Positions 17,915 through 28,200 of a stretch of 64,000 bases of DNA are shown here, piece after piece. The notes under the pieces were generated by a model. That model saw nothing but the letters and a program-made list of their open reading frames with translations, was not told the origin of the DNA and searched no databases. This DNA is from Flectobacillus major DSM 103. Lineage in GTDB: Bacteria > Bacteroidota > Bacteroidia > Cytophagales > Spirosomataceae. Each line of letters opens with the position of its first letter. Position 1 is the stretch's first letter. Both the position numbers and the translations under genes were made by a program. Location: contig NZ_KE386491.1 of assembly GCF_000427405.1 (NCBI RefSeq), forward strand, positions 3,729,812-3,793,811, in the 5' to 3' direction.

Positions 17915-20900
17915 TTATTGAATCTTCTTGAAATAGGAATCCACTTGTTGTTTGTAATAAGGGTTCAGATTTGGAGGAACCGTTTTGAGTAATTCAGTTT
18001 GTTTTTGCTTGTCTTTTACATACTGCTGAAATTGAGGAGGCACACGGCGTTCATAGTTTTTGGCAGTTTCAGACTTTCTTTTTTGGTCTTCTTCCTGTTC
18101 TTTTAATGCTTTTTCCGATTCCAACAAACGAGTCAATAGTTCTTGCTGACGTTTGATTAGTTCGGGGTTCAAGCGTTTATTTACAAGGTCTGTTTCTGTT
18201 TCTTCCATTTTCTTGATAAGGTCTTTTACCTCATCACCTAGTTTTTTACCTTGTTCTGTACCTTTGGCATTATCCATCATTTGTTGGAGCATCTTCCTAA
18301 TTTGTGCCTGTTCACGTGCCATTTTAGCCAATTCTTCCGATATACCTCCCTTTCCTTGGCTTCCTTTCTGCATGGTTTGTTGCATTTGTTGATTAAGATT
18401 CTTCTGACTTTCACCCATGCCCTTTTGCTGACCTTTGCTTTTACTTTTTCCTTTGCCCGAGCCAGTCATCATCATTTGCTGATTTTGTTGCATTTGCTTT
18501 TGAACATCCGATAACAACAAAGCAAGGTTATTCATTGAGGTCATGGCAAATTGTTGCTTAGCATTGGTCATAGACATTTTACGTTCTTTAATGAGCTTGA
18601 CGGCCTCGTTCATATAGGTTTTCATATTACCCATTTCGCGAGTAACAAAAGTTTCTATTTGTAATACACGTTTTGACAAAGTGTATAAACTATCTTCAAT
18701 GACTTTGGCATCGTCTTGAAGCTTGATTTGTTCTTGAGATAATTTAATAAAGCGAGGGTCTGAAGGCGATATTCCTCTAAAATCCTTCATAAGGTTTTCT
18801 TGGTCGAACGAAAGTTTTACCAAATTTTCGAGTATTTCACGAAGCTGTTCTATATTTTCCTCATTCTCCTTCATTTCGCTTTGCTGCTTCATTTCCTGCA
18901 GTTTTTGGGCAAGGCTTTTCATTTTTTTAGCAGCTTTCTTTTGTTTTTCGGCAGCGGCCTTATTATCGCCTTTATCCATTTTTTGCTCAGAATCCTTTTG
19001 ATCTTGTGAAATATCCTCTTGTTGTTCCTTATTCATATCGAGCGGGTCAGCGTTTTTAATCTCTTTATTAAGCTCTTCTGCGTCTTTGAGGTCTTTTTTA
19101 GTATCGTTAAATTCCTTGCTAAGTTTGTCTTGCTCTTTTTTCAAGGCATCATTTTGTTCTTTTTTTTCAGGGCTATTATCTGATTTTTTATCAAGTTCCT
19201 GATTTTTCTCGGCAAGATTTTCTTGCTTTTCAGCCTGTTTTTCTAAATCCTTGATAGCCTTATCGATTTTTTGGTCGAGCTGTAGTTTTTTGAAAAGGTT
19301 TTGCATACGTTCAAGTTCCTTTTCCATATTACGCTCTTTGTTGCGAAGCCTATCCATCTGCTCTATTAGCTTATTATCTTCAGGGTTTTGCTCCAGCATC
19401 TTTTTCAGTTCCTCATACATTTTCTGGGCTTCGGGGTCGAGCAGCTGATTCATCATTTTCTGAAGTGCTTCCATTTTTTGTTGCATTTCAGGCTTTTGTT
19501 CGTTGAAGCGTTGTTGTTTGTCCGTTAGGTTTTGGTTTTGTTCTTGCAACTTTTTGATTTCATTAATCAGCTCCTCTTTCTTTTTAGCAAGCTCTTCTAC
19601 TAATTTTTTATCTTGAAAATCAAGTTCTTTTTTATTCTTTAGTCTATTTTCCAGGGCTGCTAATTCCTTTCTTAGCTTTTGTGCTTTTTCTATGGTTTTG
19701 TCTAATTGAGCTTCGGTTTTATCGACTGTATTTTCGATTTCTTTATTAATATCCTTTTTGCTTGGTACAGCATAGTTTAATACCTGTGAGCGGGTTGATT
19801 TTGGCCCATTTACGCCATCATTATCCCATACCTGAACAAAGTACTCGATACGGTCGGAAGGATTCAATTTAAGGCTATCTAAAGCCCATTGGTGATAGAA
19901 ACTCTGAATCGTTTGGGTTTTATTGACAGGCAAGCCAAAAGAAGCATAATTTGCCGTCATAGGCTTACCATCGCGAATTACCTTATAAAATACAGCAAGC
20001 TTACTAAGGCCATAGTCGTCGGCAATATTCCCGCCCAATACCATGAAATTATATAGGGTCGAGTCTTTGTACTGTTCAAGGCTGAGTTGTGGGAATTTAT
20101 CAGGAATAACGCTGATATTGAAACTAATGCCTTCTTTAGCATCAGTATATTGGTTTTTTAGAATAACTTGATAATTACTTGATTTGCTGGCTTTTAATGA
20201 AAAGTCAAAACCACCACCCAATAATTTTCTTTTAGCGGCATAACGTTTTTTGTCTCCTTCAAATACCAATAGAATAGAATCGGTATCGGTAACGTTAAAA
20301 TCCCATTCAATCAGAGTACCCTCAGGAACGGTTATATTTCCGATATTCTGGAGACTTTCAGACGGTTTGCTGAGATAATTAGGGTAATTGAGGTTGATGT
20401 CGAAAAATGCAAGGCTAGGTTTGTTGACAAGTTCTACTTCATAATTACCTGATTTAAAGCCTGCTGCTTCAAATTGAAAATCGATATTGCTTTGTACCTT
20501 AGAAAAAGTAAAAGAATAATGTCGACTGTCGATAGACTCCATTTTGAGTTTACGGTCTTTGTGCAGAATATATACACTTTCAGGAATGGTATTTCCTTGA
20601 AGGGTTAATTTAATCGTAAAGTCTTCATTCTTAAAAGCTTGAAGCGATTTGTTGTCGAGCATAAAGCTAAAAGGTGCTTCTTCTTGATACTCATTTTTGA
20701 AATTGACAATACGTTCGGTACTTTTTGAAAAGAAAGCAGGATACAGCAACAAAACACCTACTATCAAAAATGTAGGAATTGCTAAATATTTGAGGTATCG
20801 TTTGTTATGGTCAATCTTGATAGCATCTGCAAACTTGATGATGGCTAATTGTTGCGATTTTTGTTGGATAGAAGCAGCAAGAAGTTCGTTTTGCTCTTGA

Positions 20901-21262
20901 TTGAGTGCCTTCGACAACTGCAAGGTATTGAGCAATTTATCGGATACTTCTGGAAAATACTTTCCTATTTGCTCGGCAGCTTGTTCGTTAGACAATGGTT
21001 TTTTTGCTCCATAAAGAAAAACTAGAGGCTTTATAACCCAAAAAAACATTGAAATGCCAAAAGCCATAATAAACCCAAAGAACAAAAATGCTCGGAAGGT
21101 AGAGCCAAAATGGCCAAAATATTCGAGGGTATTAAAAACCAAAAAAGCGGACAGAATTACTGCCGCTGAAAATATAATACCTTTAACGAGGCGATTGAGG
21201 TAAAATTTACGTTTATATTCCTCAATTCGCATTAATAGAGAGGCAATAGGAGAATTTGTCAT
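17915..21262 (-). CDS. DUF4175-type giant membrane-anchored coiled-coil protein
   Basis: 1115 residues. The N terminus has two transmembrane segments (~28-47 GIIFSAAVILSAFLVF; ~58-82 AFLFFGFIMAFGISMFFW) and a third at ~163-180 (YLAIPTFLIVGVLLLYPAFF). A beta-rich region (~185-500) follows. Then about 500 residues of nearly continuous charged coiled coil rich in Q, K, E and M (e.g. KKKEELINEIKKLQEQNQ), with repeated QQMQQ/GKGKSKSKGQ low-complexity patches near 915-960. This layout matches the Bacteroidota DUF4175 family, whose role is not established. It may span the periplasm. The gene ends against repeat copy A. The antisense frames seen across the coiled coil are composition artefacts. Confidence 0.8.
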   Translation of the reverse strand: MTNSPIASLLMRIEEYKRKFYLNRLVKGIIFSAAVILSAFLVFNTLEYFGHFGSTFRAFLFFGFIMAFGISMFFWVIKPLVFLYGAKKPLSNEQAAEQIGKYFPEVSDKLLNTLQLSKALNQEQNELLAASIQQKSQQLAIIKFADAIKIDHNKRYLKYLAIPTFLIVGVLLLYPAFFSKSTERIVNFKNEYQEEAPFSFMLDNKSLQAFKNEDFTIKLTLQGNTIPESVYILHKDRKLKMESIDSRHYSFTFSKVQSNIDFQFEAAGFKSGNYEVELVNKPSLAFFDINLNYPNYLSKPSESLQNIGNITVPEGTLIEWDFNVTDTDSILLVFEGDKKRYAAKRKLLGGGFDFSLKASKSSNYQVILKNQYTDAKEGISFNISVIPDKFPQLSLEQYKDSTLYNFMVLGGNIADDYGLSKLAVFYKVIRDGKPMTANYASFGLPVNKTQTIQSFYHQWALDSLKLNPSDRIEYFVQVWDNDGVNGPKSTRSQVLNYAVPSKKDINKEIENTVDKTEAQLDKTIEKAQKLRKELAALENRLKNKKELDFQDKKLVEELAKKKEELINEIKKLQEQNQNLTDKQQRFNEQKPEMQQKMEALQKMMNQLLDPEAQKMYEELKKMLEQNPEDNKLIEQMDRLRNKERNMEKELERMQNLFKKLQLDQKIDKAIKDLEKQAEKQENLAEKNQELDKKSDNSPEKKEQNDALKKEQDKLSKEFNDTKKDLKDAEELNKEIKNADPLDMNKEQQEDISQDQKDSEQKMDKGDNKAAAEKQKKAAKKMKSLAQKLQEMKQQSEMKENEENIEQLREILENLVKLSFDQENLMKDFRGISPSDPRFIKLSQEQIKLQDDAKVIEDSLYTLSKRVLQIETFVTREMGNMKTYMNEAVKLIKERKMSMTNAKQQFAMTSMNNLALLLSDVQKQMQQNQQMMMTGSGKGKSKSKGQQKGMGESQKNLNQQMQQTMQKGSQGKGGISEELAKMAREQAQIRKMLQQMMDNAKGTEQGKKLGDEVKDLIKKMEETETDLVNKRLNPELIKRQQELLTRLLESEKALKEQEEDQKRKSETAKNYERRVPPQFQQYVKDKQKQTELLKTVPPNLNPYYKQQVDSYFKKIQ

Positions 21263-21397
21263 AGTTCGAAACGCTTCTGCGGATTTTATAACAATGCTTT
21301 ATCCAAAATCATGCTAAATATTGGCAAAATCAATGATTGAAAGTAAAGGGATAGTATTTTGTAAGAAAAATTACCCTAAATAGGTGTTGAAAAACGA

Positions 21398-22159
21398 TTA
21401 ATCTATTTCGACAAGAGCTGGACAATGGTCAGAGTGTTTTGCTTCGGGCAAAATTAAGGCTCTTTTCAAACGACCCTCAAGTGCTTTACTAGCACAATGG
21501 TAGTCGATACGCCAACCCAAGTTTTTTTGCCTTGCCCCTGCCCTAAAGCTCCACCAGGTATAATGATGAGGTTCTGGATTAAAATGGCGAAAAGTATCAA
21601 TAAAACCACTTTCCAAAAAGCCACTCATCCATGCTCGTTCTTCGGGAAGGAATCCTGAGCTATTGGCATTGGATTTCGGGTTATGAATATCGATGGCTTG
21701 ATGACAAATATTGTAGTCGCCCGAAATAATCAAATTGGGAAAATTAACTTTGAGCTGGTCAATATATTGCTGAAAATCAGCGAGCCATTGAAACTTGAAA
21801 TCCTGACGCTCTTGGCCACTCGACCCCGAAGGCATATACACAGACATCAACGAAAAATCTTCAAAATCAGTACGTAATACACGCCCTTCACGGTCATAAA
21901 TTTCAATTCCACAGCCATATTCAACATGTTTAGGCTTTATTTTAGTGAGAATTGCTACACCCGAATACCCTTTTTTCTCTGCCGAGTACCAATAAATATG
22001 GTAGCCGAGGTCTTCAAACAATTGTTTTTCTATTTGATTTTCATCAGCTTTTACCTCTTGCAAGCAAATCATATCTGGATTAGCTGCTTTTAACCAATCA
22101 ACAAACCCTTTGGTAATAGCCGAGCGAATGCCATTTACATTATAAGTTATTATTTTCAT
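21398..22159 (-). CDS. xth: Exodeoxyribonuclease III (AP endonuclease)
   Basis: About 253 residues from the ATG at 22157-22159, which yields the canonical MKIITYNVNGIRSAI; the frame runs ten codons further but with no family-like sequence. It cleaves DNA 5' to abasic sites and has 3'-exonuclease/3'-repair activity in base excision repair. Motifs: NVNG, ICLQEVKA (metal Glu), VYMPSG, ISGDYNICH (catalytic Asp and Asn), WSFRAGARQKNLGWRIDY, and KHSDHCPALVEID (Asp-His pair) at the C terminus. The gene is followed by about 130 nt before the DUF4175 start. Confidence 0.95.
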   Translation of the reverse strand: MKIITYNVNGIRSAITKGFVDWLKAANPDMICLQEVKADENQIEKQLFEDLGYHIYWYSAEKKGYSGVAILTKIKPKHVEYGCGIEIYDREGRVLRTDFEDFSLMSVYMPSGSSGQERQDFKFQWLADFQQYIDQLKVNFPNLIISGDYNICHQAIDIHNPKSNANSSGFLPEERAWMSGFLESGFIDTFRHFNPEPHHYTWWSFRAGARQKNLGWRIDYHCASKALEGRLKRALILPEAKHSDHCPALVEID

Positions 22160-22253
22160 AAAATACACTATCTGAAGAGAGCTTGGCAAGCTTGTTAGTT
22201 TTAGGTAGCCCCAAAACTAACAAGTACCTAACAATTTTGGAATAATTACAATT

Positions 22254-22604
22254 TTAAAATACTTCTTTCTCAAAATACTCAATCACATGAGCTTTCAAAA
22301 GTTTTTCTTGTTCAAGCATATTCACAAATGGAAGCTTTTGTACAAGCTCCCAATGTGGCCAGCCATCTTGATCGAGCCCTTTTAATTCATAAATACCCGA
22401 AAAGCTCAATACCTTACAAATAGCAATGTGCATAAGGTCTTGTTTTTCTTCTTTGGTAAAAAATCTATGGCCTTTACCGAGTTCCTGAACACCAATTAAA
22501 AAAAGGACAGCATTGAGGTCGGCAGGACGTTTGCCCAGAATTTGCTCAAGTTTGTCGAGGAGAATATCCCAACTTTGACTGAGGTTTTCTATTTCTAAAT
22601 CCAT
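22254..22604 (-). CDS. Conserved hypothetical protein
   Basis: 116 residues, no signal peptide, acidic helices (DLEIENLSQSWDILLDKLEQ) and an aromatic-rich C-terminal half (GLDQDGWPHWELVQKLPFV). I recognise it only as a small cytosolic protein of Bacteroidota genomes without known role. It lies between xth and an AhpD-like gene, all on the minus strand (45 nt from the latter), so it may be cotranscribed with them. I trust the frame because composition and spacing are gene-like. Confidence 0.65.
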   Translation of the reverse strand: MDLEIENLSQSWDILLDKLEQILGKRPADLNAVLFLIGVQELGKGHRFFTKEEKQDLMHIAICKVLSFSGIYELKGLDQDGWPHWELVQKLPFVNMLEQEKLLKAHVIEYFEKEVF

Positions 22605-22649
22605 TGTGTGAAAGCCTAAAATACCTATAAAACACGATATTAAAGCTAT

Positions 22650-22994
22650 TTATTGTTCTTGATGAAGAGCCTCCCAATATTCTACAGCTCTTCTTAAATG
22701 AGGAATAACGATAGTACCACCAATCAAGGTTGCTACCGAAAAGATTTCTTGCATTTCGGCATCTGTTACACCCAATTCGTAGCATTTGCCAAGATGATAC
22801 TTCACGCAGTCGTCGCAACGCAAAACCATAGAACACGAAAGTCCCATCATTTCTTTGGTTTTTTCAGACAAAGCACCCTCGGCATAAGTATTGGTATCGA
22901 GATTGAAAATTCTTTTGATTACTTTGTTATCAGAGGAAAGAATTTTTTCATTCATTTTTCCTCTATAGTCATTAAAATCTTTAACTAAACTCAT
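22650..22994 (-). CDS. Carboxymuconolactone decarboxylase-family (AhpD-like) protein
   Basis: 114 residues. The signature is LRCDDCVKYHL (near 53-63): a redox CxxC followed four residues later by His, as in AhpD alkylhydroperoxidases. The rest (TKEMMGLSCSMV, GVTDAEMQEIFSVATLIGG) is typical of the CMD superfamily. The presence of both cysteines and the His suggests peroxidase-type chemistry, not true lactone decarboxylation. Likely a small cytosolic oligomer acting in oxidative stress. Confidence 0.88.
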   Translation of the reverse strand: MSLVKDFNDYRGKMNEKILSSDNKVIKRIFNLDTNTYAEGALSEKTKEMMGLSCSMVLRCDDCVKYHLGKCYELGVTDAEMQEIFSVATLIGGTIVIPHLRRAVEYWEALHQEQ

Positions 22995-23126
22995 GGTCTT
23001 AATTTGTTTCTGAATAAATATGATAAATTTGAGACAGCGAAATGCTAAAATACAAATAAAACGGCTGAAAGCCTGATGTTTCGGGCAAAGTCATAGCGTT
23101 TTTAACCAACAATAGATTCTACAAAG

Positions 23127-23810
23127 ATGTTCAAAGCCTTTCTTAATTTGATTTTGCCCATAACCTGTTGTGGCTGTTCTGAGCCATTATCTTTTGGAGA
23201 AACACATTTGTGTACCCATTGCCGTTTTGAGCTTCCCAAAACCAATTCTCATATAGAATTTTACCCCAAACTGGTACATAAGTTTGCTGGTCGGGTAAAT
23301 CTAAAATATTCATGGGCTTATTTGAAATACACCAAAGGCGGTATAGTGCAGCATATTATGCACAGTATTAAGTATGGAGGTAATCAGGCATTGGGTGCCA
23401 TGCTAGGTGCTTGGTATGGAGCAGACCTTAAAGCCAGTGGTTTGGGCAACGAATTTGACCTTATTATTCCTGTGCCTTTGCATCGCAAGCGATTATTGGA
23501 ACGAGGCTATAATCAATCGGCTTGTATTGCTGAAGGTATTGGGCAGGGATTGTGTATTGAAGTAAACGAAAAAGCGTTAATTAGAAAGCAAGCTACGGTA
23601 TCTCAAATCCATAAAAAAAGGATAGAGAGATTTGAAAATGTACAAGATGTATTTGAAGTAGTACAACCCCATGAAATCAAGGGAAAACGAGTGGTTATTG
23701 TTGATGATACCCTTACTACAGGAGCCACCTTAGAGGCCTGCGTATTGGCCTTACTTGAGGCCAAGCCCCTAGATATATCTGTTATCGTACTGGCACATGC
23801 CGAACTATAA
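23127..23810 (+). CDS. comF: ComF family phosphoribosyltransferase-like protein
   Basis: 227 residues. The N-terminal zinc finger has CCGC (~12-15) and CTHC (~29-32). The central part includes AYLKYTKGGIVQHIMHSIKY. The PRTase core has LIIPVPLHRKRLLERGYNQS and the PRPP-binding loop VVIVDDTLTTGATLEA (~190-205). ComF homologues act in DNA uptake during natural transformation in Gram-positive and Gram-negative species. The HhH protein at 2.9 kb is the only other candidate uptake factor here. Convergent with the gldJ-like gene and sharing its terminator. Confidence 0.92.
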   Translation: MFKAFLNLILPITCCGCSEPLSFGETHLCTHCRFELPKTNSHIEFYPKLVHKFAGRVNLKYSWAYLKYTKGGIVQHIMHSIKYGGNQALGAMLGAWYGADLKASGLGNEFDLIIPVPLHRKRLLERGYNQSACIAEGIGQGLCIEVNEKALIRKQATVSQIHKKRIERFENVQDVFEVVQPHEIKGKRVVIVDDTLTTGATLEACVLALLEAKPLDISVIVLAHAEL

Positions 23811-23811
23811 A

Positions 23812-23856
23812 TAAAAAGGGCAAACCCCATACAGAATGAAGTTTGCCCTTTTTTAA
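23812..23856. terminator. Bidirectional terminator between comF and the GldJ-like gene
   Basis: AAAAGGGCAAAC (23814-23825) pairs with GTTTGCCCTTTT (23841-23852), followed by TTAATTTT. It lies between two convergent stop codons. Confidence 0.88.
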
Positions 23857-23867
23857 TTTTATAGGTC

Positions 23868-25115
23868 TTATTTGTTAGTACCAGCCCTAATCATAGCACA
23901 ACGGAAACCGATTGTTGCTGTTGACGAATCTTGGTCTAAATAACGACGTGTTCCAGGAGCCAGCCAATAAGCTACATCAGCCCATGAACCACCTTTATAA
24001 ACACGTGATTTGTTGTCAATCATCGAGTTGTTATTCTTTCTATCGTAGTTTTTAGCATTATCCAAGAAATCATTTCTACGAATAGGGTTTAAGTCGTTCA
24101 TGTCTTCATAAGATAATGGACGATACAAGTCATATACCCATTCATTTACGTTTCCTGCCATTTGGTAAAGCCCAAAGTCATTGGGTGGATAGAAATATAC
24201 TTCTGTCGTAATAATAGCTTTATCATTAGATTTTCCAGCAATACCAGCATAGTCACCACGGCCACGTTTGAAGTTGGCAAGCATCTGGCCTTTTTGTTTA
24301 CCTCTTGACGAACGCATAGAAGGGCCGTCCCAAGGATAAATACGCTGATTGGTTTGGTTTTCATCTTCGTATTGAGTCCCAATCATAGCTTTGGCAGCAT
24401 ATTCCCATTCTGCTTCGGTAGGAAGGCGATAAGCTGGCAAAACAATACCCGATTCGATAGGTAAACGTTGACCTGCTGTAAAAGCTGGTGCGGCTTTTGT
24501 TTCGGCTGCAGCTTTACCTTTACGACCTTTTGTAGATGTTTTTTTACTACTTTTTGCATTTTTAAGAGCAAGATCGTTGTTTACAGCGGCTGTTCTCCAA
24601 GAACAATAGTCGGTAGCTTGAGTCCAAGACACACCCACCACAGGGTACATCCGGAAACCAGGGTAACGAAGGTATTGTTCGATATAAGAGTCGTTGAATG
24701 CTAGCTCGTCTTTCCAAACCAAAGTGTCGGGGAGAGCCGATTCATAAAATTCTTGAGAAGAATCTTTTTGAACAGCATTCAAGTATTCGAGGTAGTGAAC
24801 ATTGGCAATTTCTGTTTCATCCATATAGAATGATTGTACAGAAACCGTTCTTTCGAGGTTGTCGCGGGTGTTGATAACATCCTCTTCCAAAGCCCCCATT
24901 GTAAAACGCCCCCCCTCAATAAACACGAGGTTGGGGCCTGTTGGCTGGCCTTTAAATTTTTTATCTACTTGGAAACCACCTTTTTTGTTGTAAGAAATCC
25001 CAGTAGCTGTACTGTTTTTCCCTAGCTTAACACTATCAGGTTTTTTGCTTTTGCAGCTACTTACTAAGGCAATACCCATTAGTAATACTGCTGCTGATTT
25101 GAGAGACAATTTCAT
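23868..25115 (-). CDS. gldJ: Gliding motility / T9SS lipoprotein GldJ-like (SUMF1 fold)
   Basis: 415 residues, lipoprotein with lipobox ALVSSC (C21). The fold is that of formylglycine-generating/SUMF1 proteins (FIEGGRFTMGALEEDV, DETEIANVHYLEYL, YPVVGVSWTQATDYCSWRTA, YRLPTEAEWEYAAKAM, GGSWADVAYW, GFRCAMIRA). The segment ALPDTLVWKDELAFNDSYIE is more like GldJ than GldK. GldJ is an outer-membrane lipoprotein that supports gliding and type IX secretion. The region ~190-215 is a K/A-rich insertion (KSSKKTSTKGRKGKAAAETK). A CAAAATTA (25180-25187) fits a minus-strand -7 box 65 nt upstream. GldJ rather than GldK is my judgement. Confidence 0.8.
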   Translation of the reverse strand: MKLSLKSAAVLLMGIALVSSCKSKKPDSVKLGKNSTATGISYNKKGGFQVDKKFKGQPTGPNLVFIEGGRFTMGALEEDVINTRDNLERTVSVQSFYMDETEIANVHYLEYLNAVQKDSSQEFYESALPDTLVWKDELAFNDSYIEQYLRYPGFRMYPVVGVSWTQATDYCSWRTAAVNNDLALKNAKSSKKTSTKGRKGKAAAETKAAPAFTAGQRLPIESGIVLPAYRLPTEAEWEYAAKAMIGTQYEDENQTNQRIYPWDGPSMRSSRGKQKGQMLANFKRGRGDYAGIAGKSNDKAIITTEVYFYPPNDFGLYQMAGNVNEWVYDLYRPLSYEDMNDLNPIRRNDFLDNAKNYDRKNNNSMIDNKSRVYKGGSWADVAYWLAPGTRRYLDQDSSTATIGFRCAMIRAGTNK

Positions 25116-25277
25116 TTCTTAGATAATTGGATTGTCGTGATATGATTATGAATTACGTAAATCTACATTTGACTAAACACAAAATTAGTGTTTTTGGTAT
25201 AAAAACCTTTTGTAATAGGCAATTTGTTTGTGCTTTTCCTAAAATGTTTTTGCCTTACACTTAGGCTCTTCGAGGAA

Positions 25278-28200
25278 TTATCGTGCAATAATGTTGGTTA
25301 AAATAGCATTCAACTCGTCGATAGAGGTTATTTTTTCAAAAATCAACATGATACGCCCTTTGGCTTCTTTCATCGAACATTTCTTAGAGTTGACTTTAAT
25401 ATAATCAAGAATCTTGCCAAAAACTGCTGATTTATAATACCTTTCGTTCTGGGAAGAAACGAAGAAACACTTTAAGTTATTATTCTTGAGTAATATTTTT
25501 TCGATTCCTAGCATTTCGGCTTTCCATCTAACACGCACAATATCAATCATATCGTTGACTTCAGGTGGAATCGGCCCAAATCTATCCAATACTGATTTTT
25601 GGAAATTTTGAAGGTCTTCTTCCGATTTCATATCGTCGAGTTGAGTATAAAGCGAAAGCCTCTCCGAAATACTGCTAACATATTGTTCTGGAATAAGTAC
25701 TTGTAAGTCAGTTTCTATTTGGCAGTCAACTTTCAATTTTTGAGCCGTTTCAGACAAATCTTGTTCAAATAAAGCTCTGAATTCATTTTCCTTTAATTCC
25801 TGAACTGCTTCATCCAAAATTTTATGATACATTTCATAACCAAGGTCTGTAATAAAGCCACTCTGTTCGGCTCCAAGTAGGTTACCCGCCCCACGAATAT
25901 CTAAATCTCGCATAGCTACTTTGAAACCATCGCCCAAATCCGAAAACTCTTCTAATGCTCCCAATCTTTTTCGGGCATCGGTTGTAAGCAATGATAAGGC
26001 AGGGGTTAGCAAATAACAAAAAGCCTTTTTATTTGAACGCCCTACCCTACCCCGCATCTGGTGCAAATCAGAAAGCCCAAAGTGATTGGCATGGTTGATA
26101 ATCATGGTATTGGCATTTGGAATATCTAAGCCTGATTCTATGATATTGGTAGAAACCAATACATCATAATGCCCTTCTATAAAGCCCATCATTACTTTTT
26201 CGAGCTTTTCGCCATCCATTTGTCCATGAGCAATCCCTATTTTGGCATCGGGAACAAGCCTCAGTATTGTATTAGCTATTGATTCTAATTCGCCAACACG
26301 ATTATGAACAAAATAGACTTGACCACCACGTTTTAGCTCATAACTAACAGCATCACGAATAAGAATATCGTTAAAAACATGTAGTTCGGTCGTAACAGGC
26401 TGACGGTTGGGCGGAGGTGTTGCTATTACCGACAAATCACGTGCTCCCATAAGCGAAAAATGAAGCGTCCTTGGAATTGGCGTGGCTGTTAGGGTAAGCA
26501 CGTCTATATTTACCCGCATTTCTTTGAGGCGGTCTTTTACTTTTACTCCAAACTTTTGCTCTTCGTCAATAATCATCAAGCCAAGGTTTTTGAAAAGTAC
26601 GTCTTTATTAACAATACGGTGCGTACCAATCAGAATATCGGTTTGGCCATTGGCTACCCTTTTGAGGGTTTCTTTGATTTGTTGGGTCGATTTAAAACGG
26701 TTGATATATTCTACACGACAAGGAAAATGCTCTAGTCTATCTCTGAAAGTTCTGAAATGTTGCATGGCTAGTACCGTTGTAGGTACTAAAATGGCCACTT
26801 GTTTGGAATCGGCAACGGCCTTGAATGCCGCACGAATAGCTACTTCTGTTTTGCCAAAACCTACATCTCCACAAACCAACCTATCCATTGGGTTAGGTTT
26901 CTCCATATCGGCTTTTACGTCGGCTGTTGCCTTAGCTTGGTCGGGGGTATCTTCATAGATAAATGACGATTCGAGTTCGGCTTGAAGGAAACTATCGGGC
27001 GAAAAAGCAAACCCTTTGGCCATTCTGCGTTGTGCATAAAGGGCAATAAGCTCTTTGGCAATATCCTGAACTTGTTTTTTTACCCTAGATTTTTTGTTTT
27101 CCCATTCTGGCGAACCCAATTTTGACATGGTTGGGGGACCACCTTCACGGCCAGAATATTTAGAAATTTTGTGTAAAGAATGAATCGAAACCATCAATAC
27201 GTCATTGTCTCTAAATATAAGCCTAATAGCTTCCTGTTCGGATTGCCCAACGGTTACTTTATCGAGTCCCGCAAAACGCCCAATTCCGTAGTCGACATGG
27301 GTAACATAGTCGCCCACTTGTAGCGATTTTAGTTCTTTAAGAGTAAGAGCTTTTGATTTTGAATATTTGCTTTTTTCACGAAAACGATGAAATCTATCAA
27401 AGATTTGGTGGTCGGTATAACAAGTAATTTTGTTTTGTTCATCAATAAAACCTTCTCTCAACGAAATATTGAGAGGCTGAAACCTTACATTCTGGTCTAT
27501 TTCTTCAAAAATCGTGGTGAGTCGTTCTAACTGCCGATGCGATTCGGACGAAATGATGTTGGTAAAATGAAAACCTTGATGCTCTCGTAGGTTATCGGCA
27601 AGGCGTTTAAAATCTTTGTTGAATGAAGGCTGTACTTTTGCTTGATAAAGCAGCTTTTCAGTTCCAGTTTTAAAATAAAATCTTTTTCCAAACTCAACAG
27701 TACCAAATGTTTTTATCTGATTAAGAAAACTTTTGCGGGTTTCAAAAAGTTGGTTGGGGTCGGAAACTACCTGAATACCGCCACTTCGAGCCAAAATTTG
27801 CTGCAAATTAGTTTCTACTTTTTCAAAACATTTCTCAACGATTTCCAAAGTCATTTCTACATCCTTAAACCAAAGACGGGTATTTTCGGGGAAAAAACTC
27901 AAAAAAGGTTCTCTGGTTTCTTGAATCAATTTGGTTTGCACATCAGGAATAATATTGATTCTAGAAACAGATTCTACCGATAATTGGGTTTCGGGGTCGA
28001 AAGTACGAATACTTTCGACTTCATCGCCAAAGAGGTCGATACGGTAAGGTAGCTCGTTGGCATAGCTAAAGACATCTATGATACCACCCCTAATAGAAAA
28101 CTGGCCAGCTTCAAAAACAAAATCTGTTTTTTCAAAATCATAACTGCTTAGCATTTCGGCCAAAAATGCCGTGTCTAGTTTTTCGTTGATAGAAACAGTA

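Noticed and set aside
18153-19448. Several plus-strand open frames within 18.1-19.5 kb
   Set aside because: They are antisense shadows of the Q/K/E-rich coiled coil of the DUF4175 gene.
22546-22836. 96-codon open frame on the minus strand
   Set aside because: It is a different frame of the AhpD-like and hypothetical genes; arginine/serine-rich and unlike a protein.
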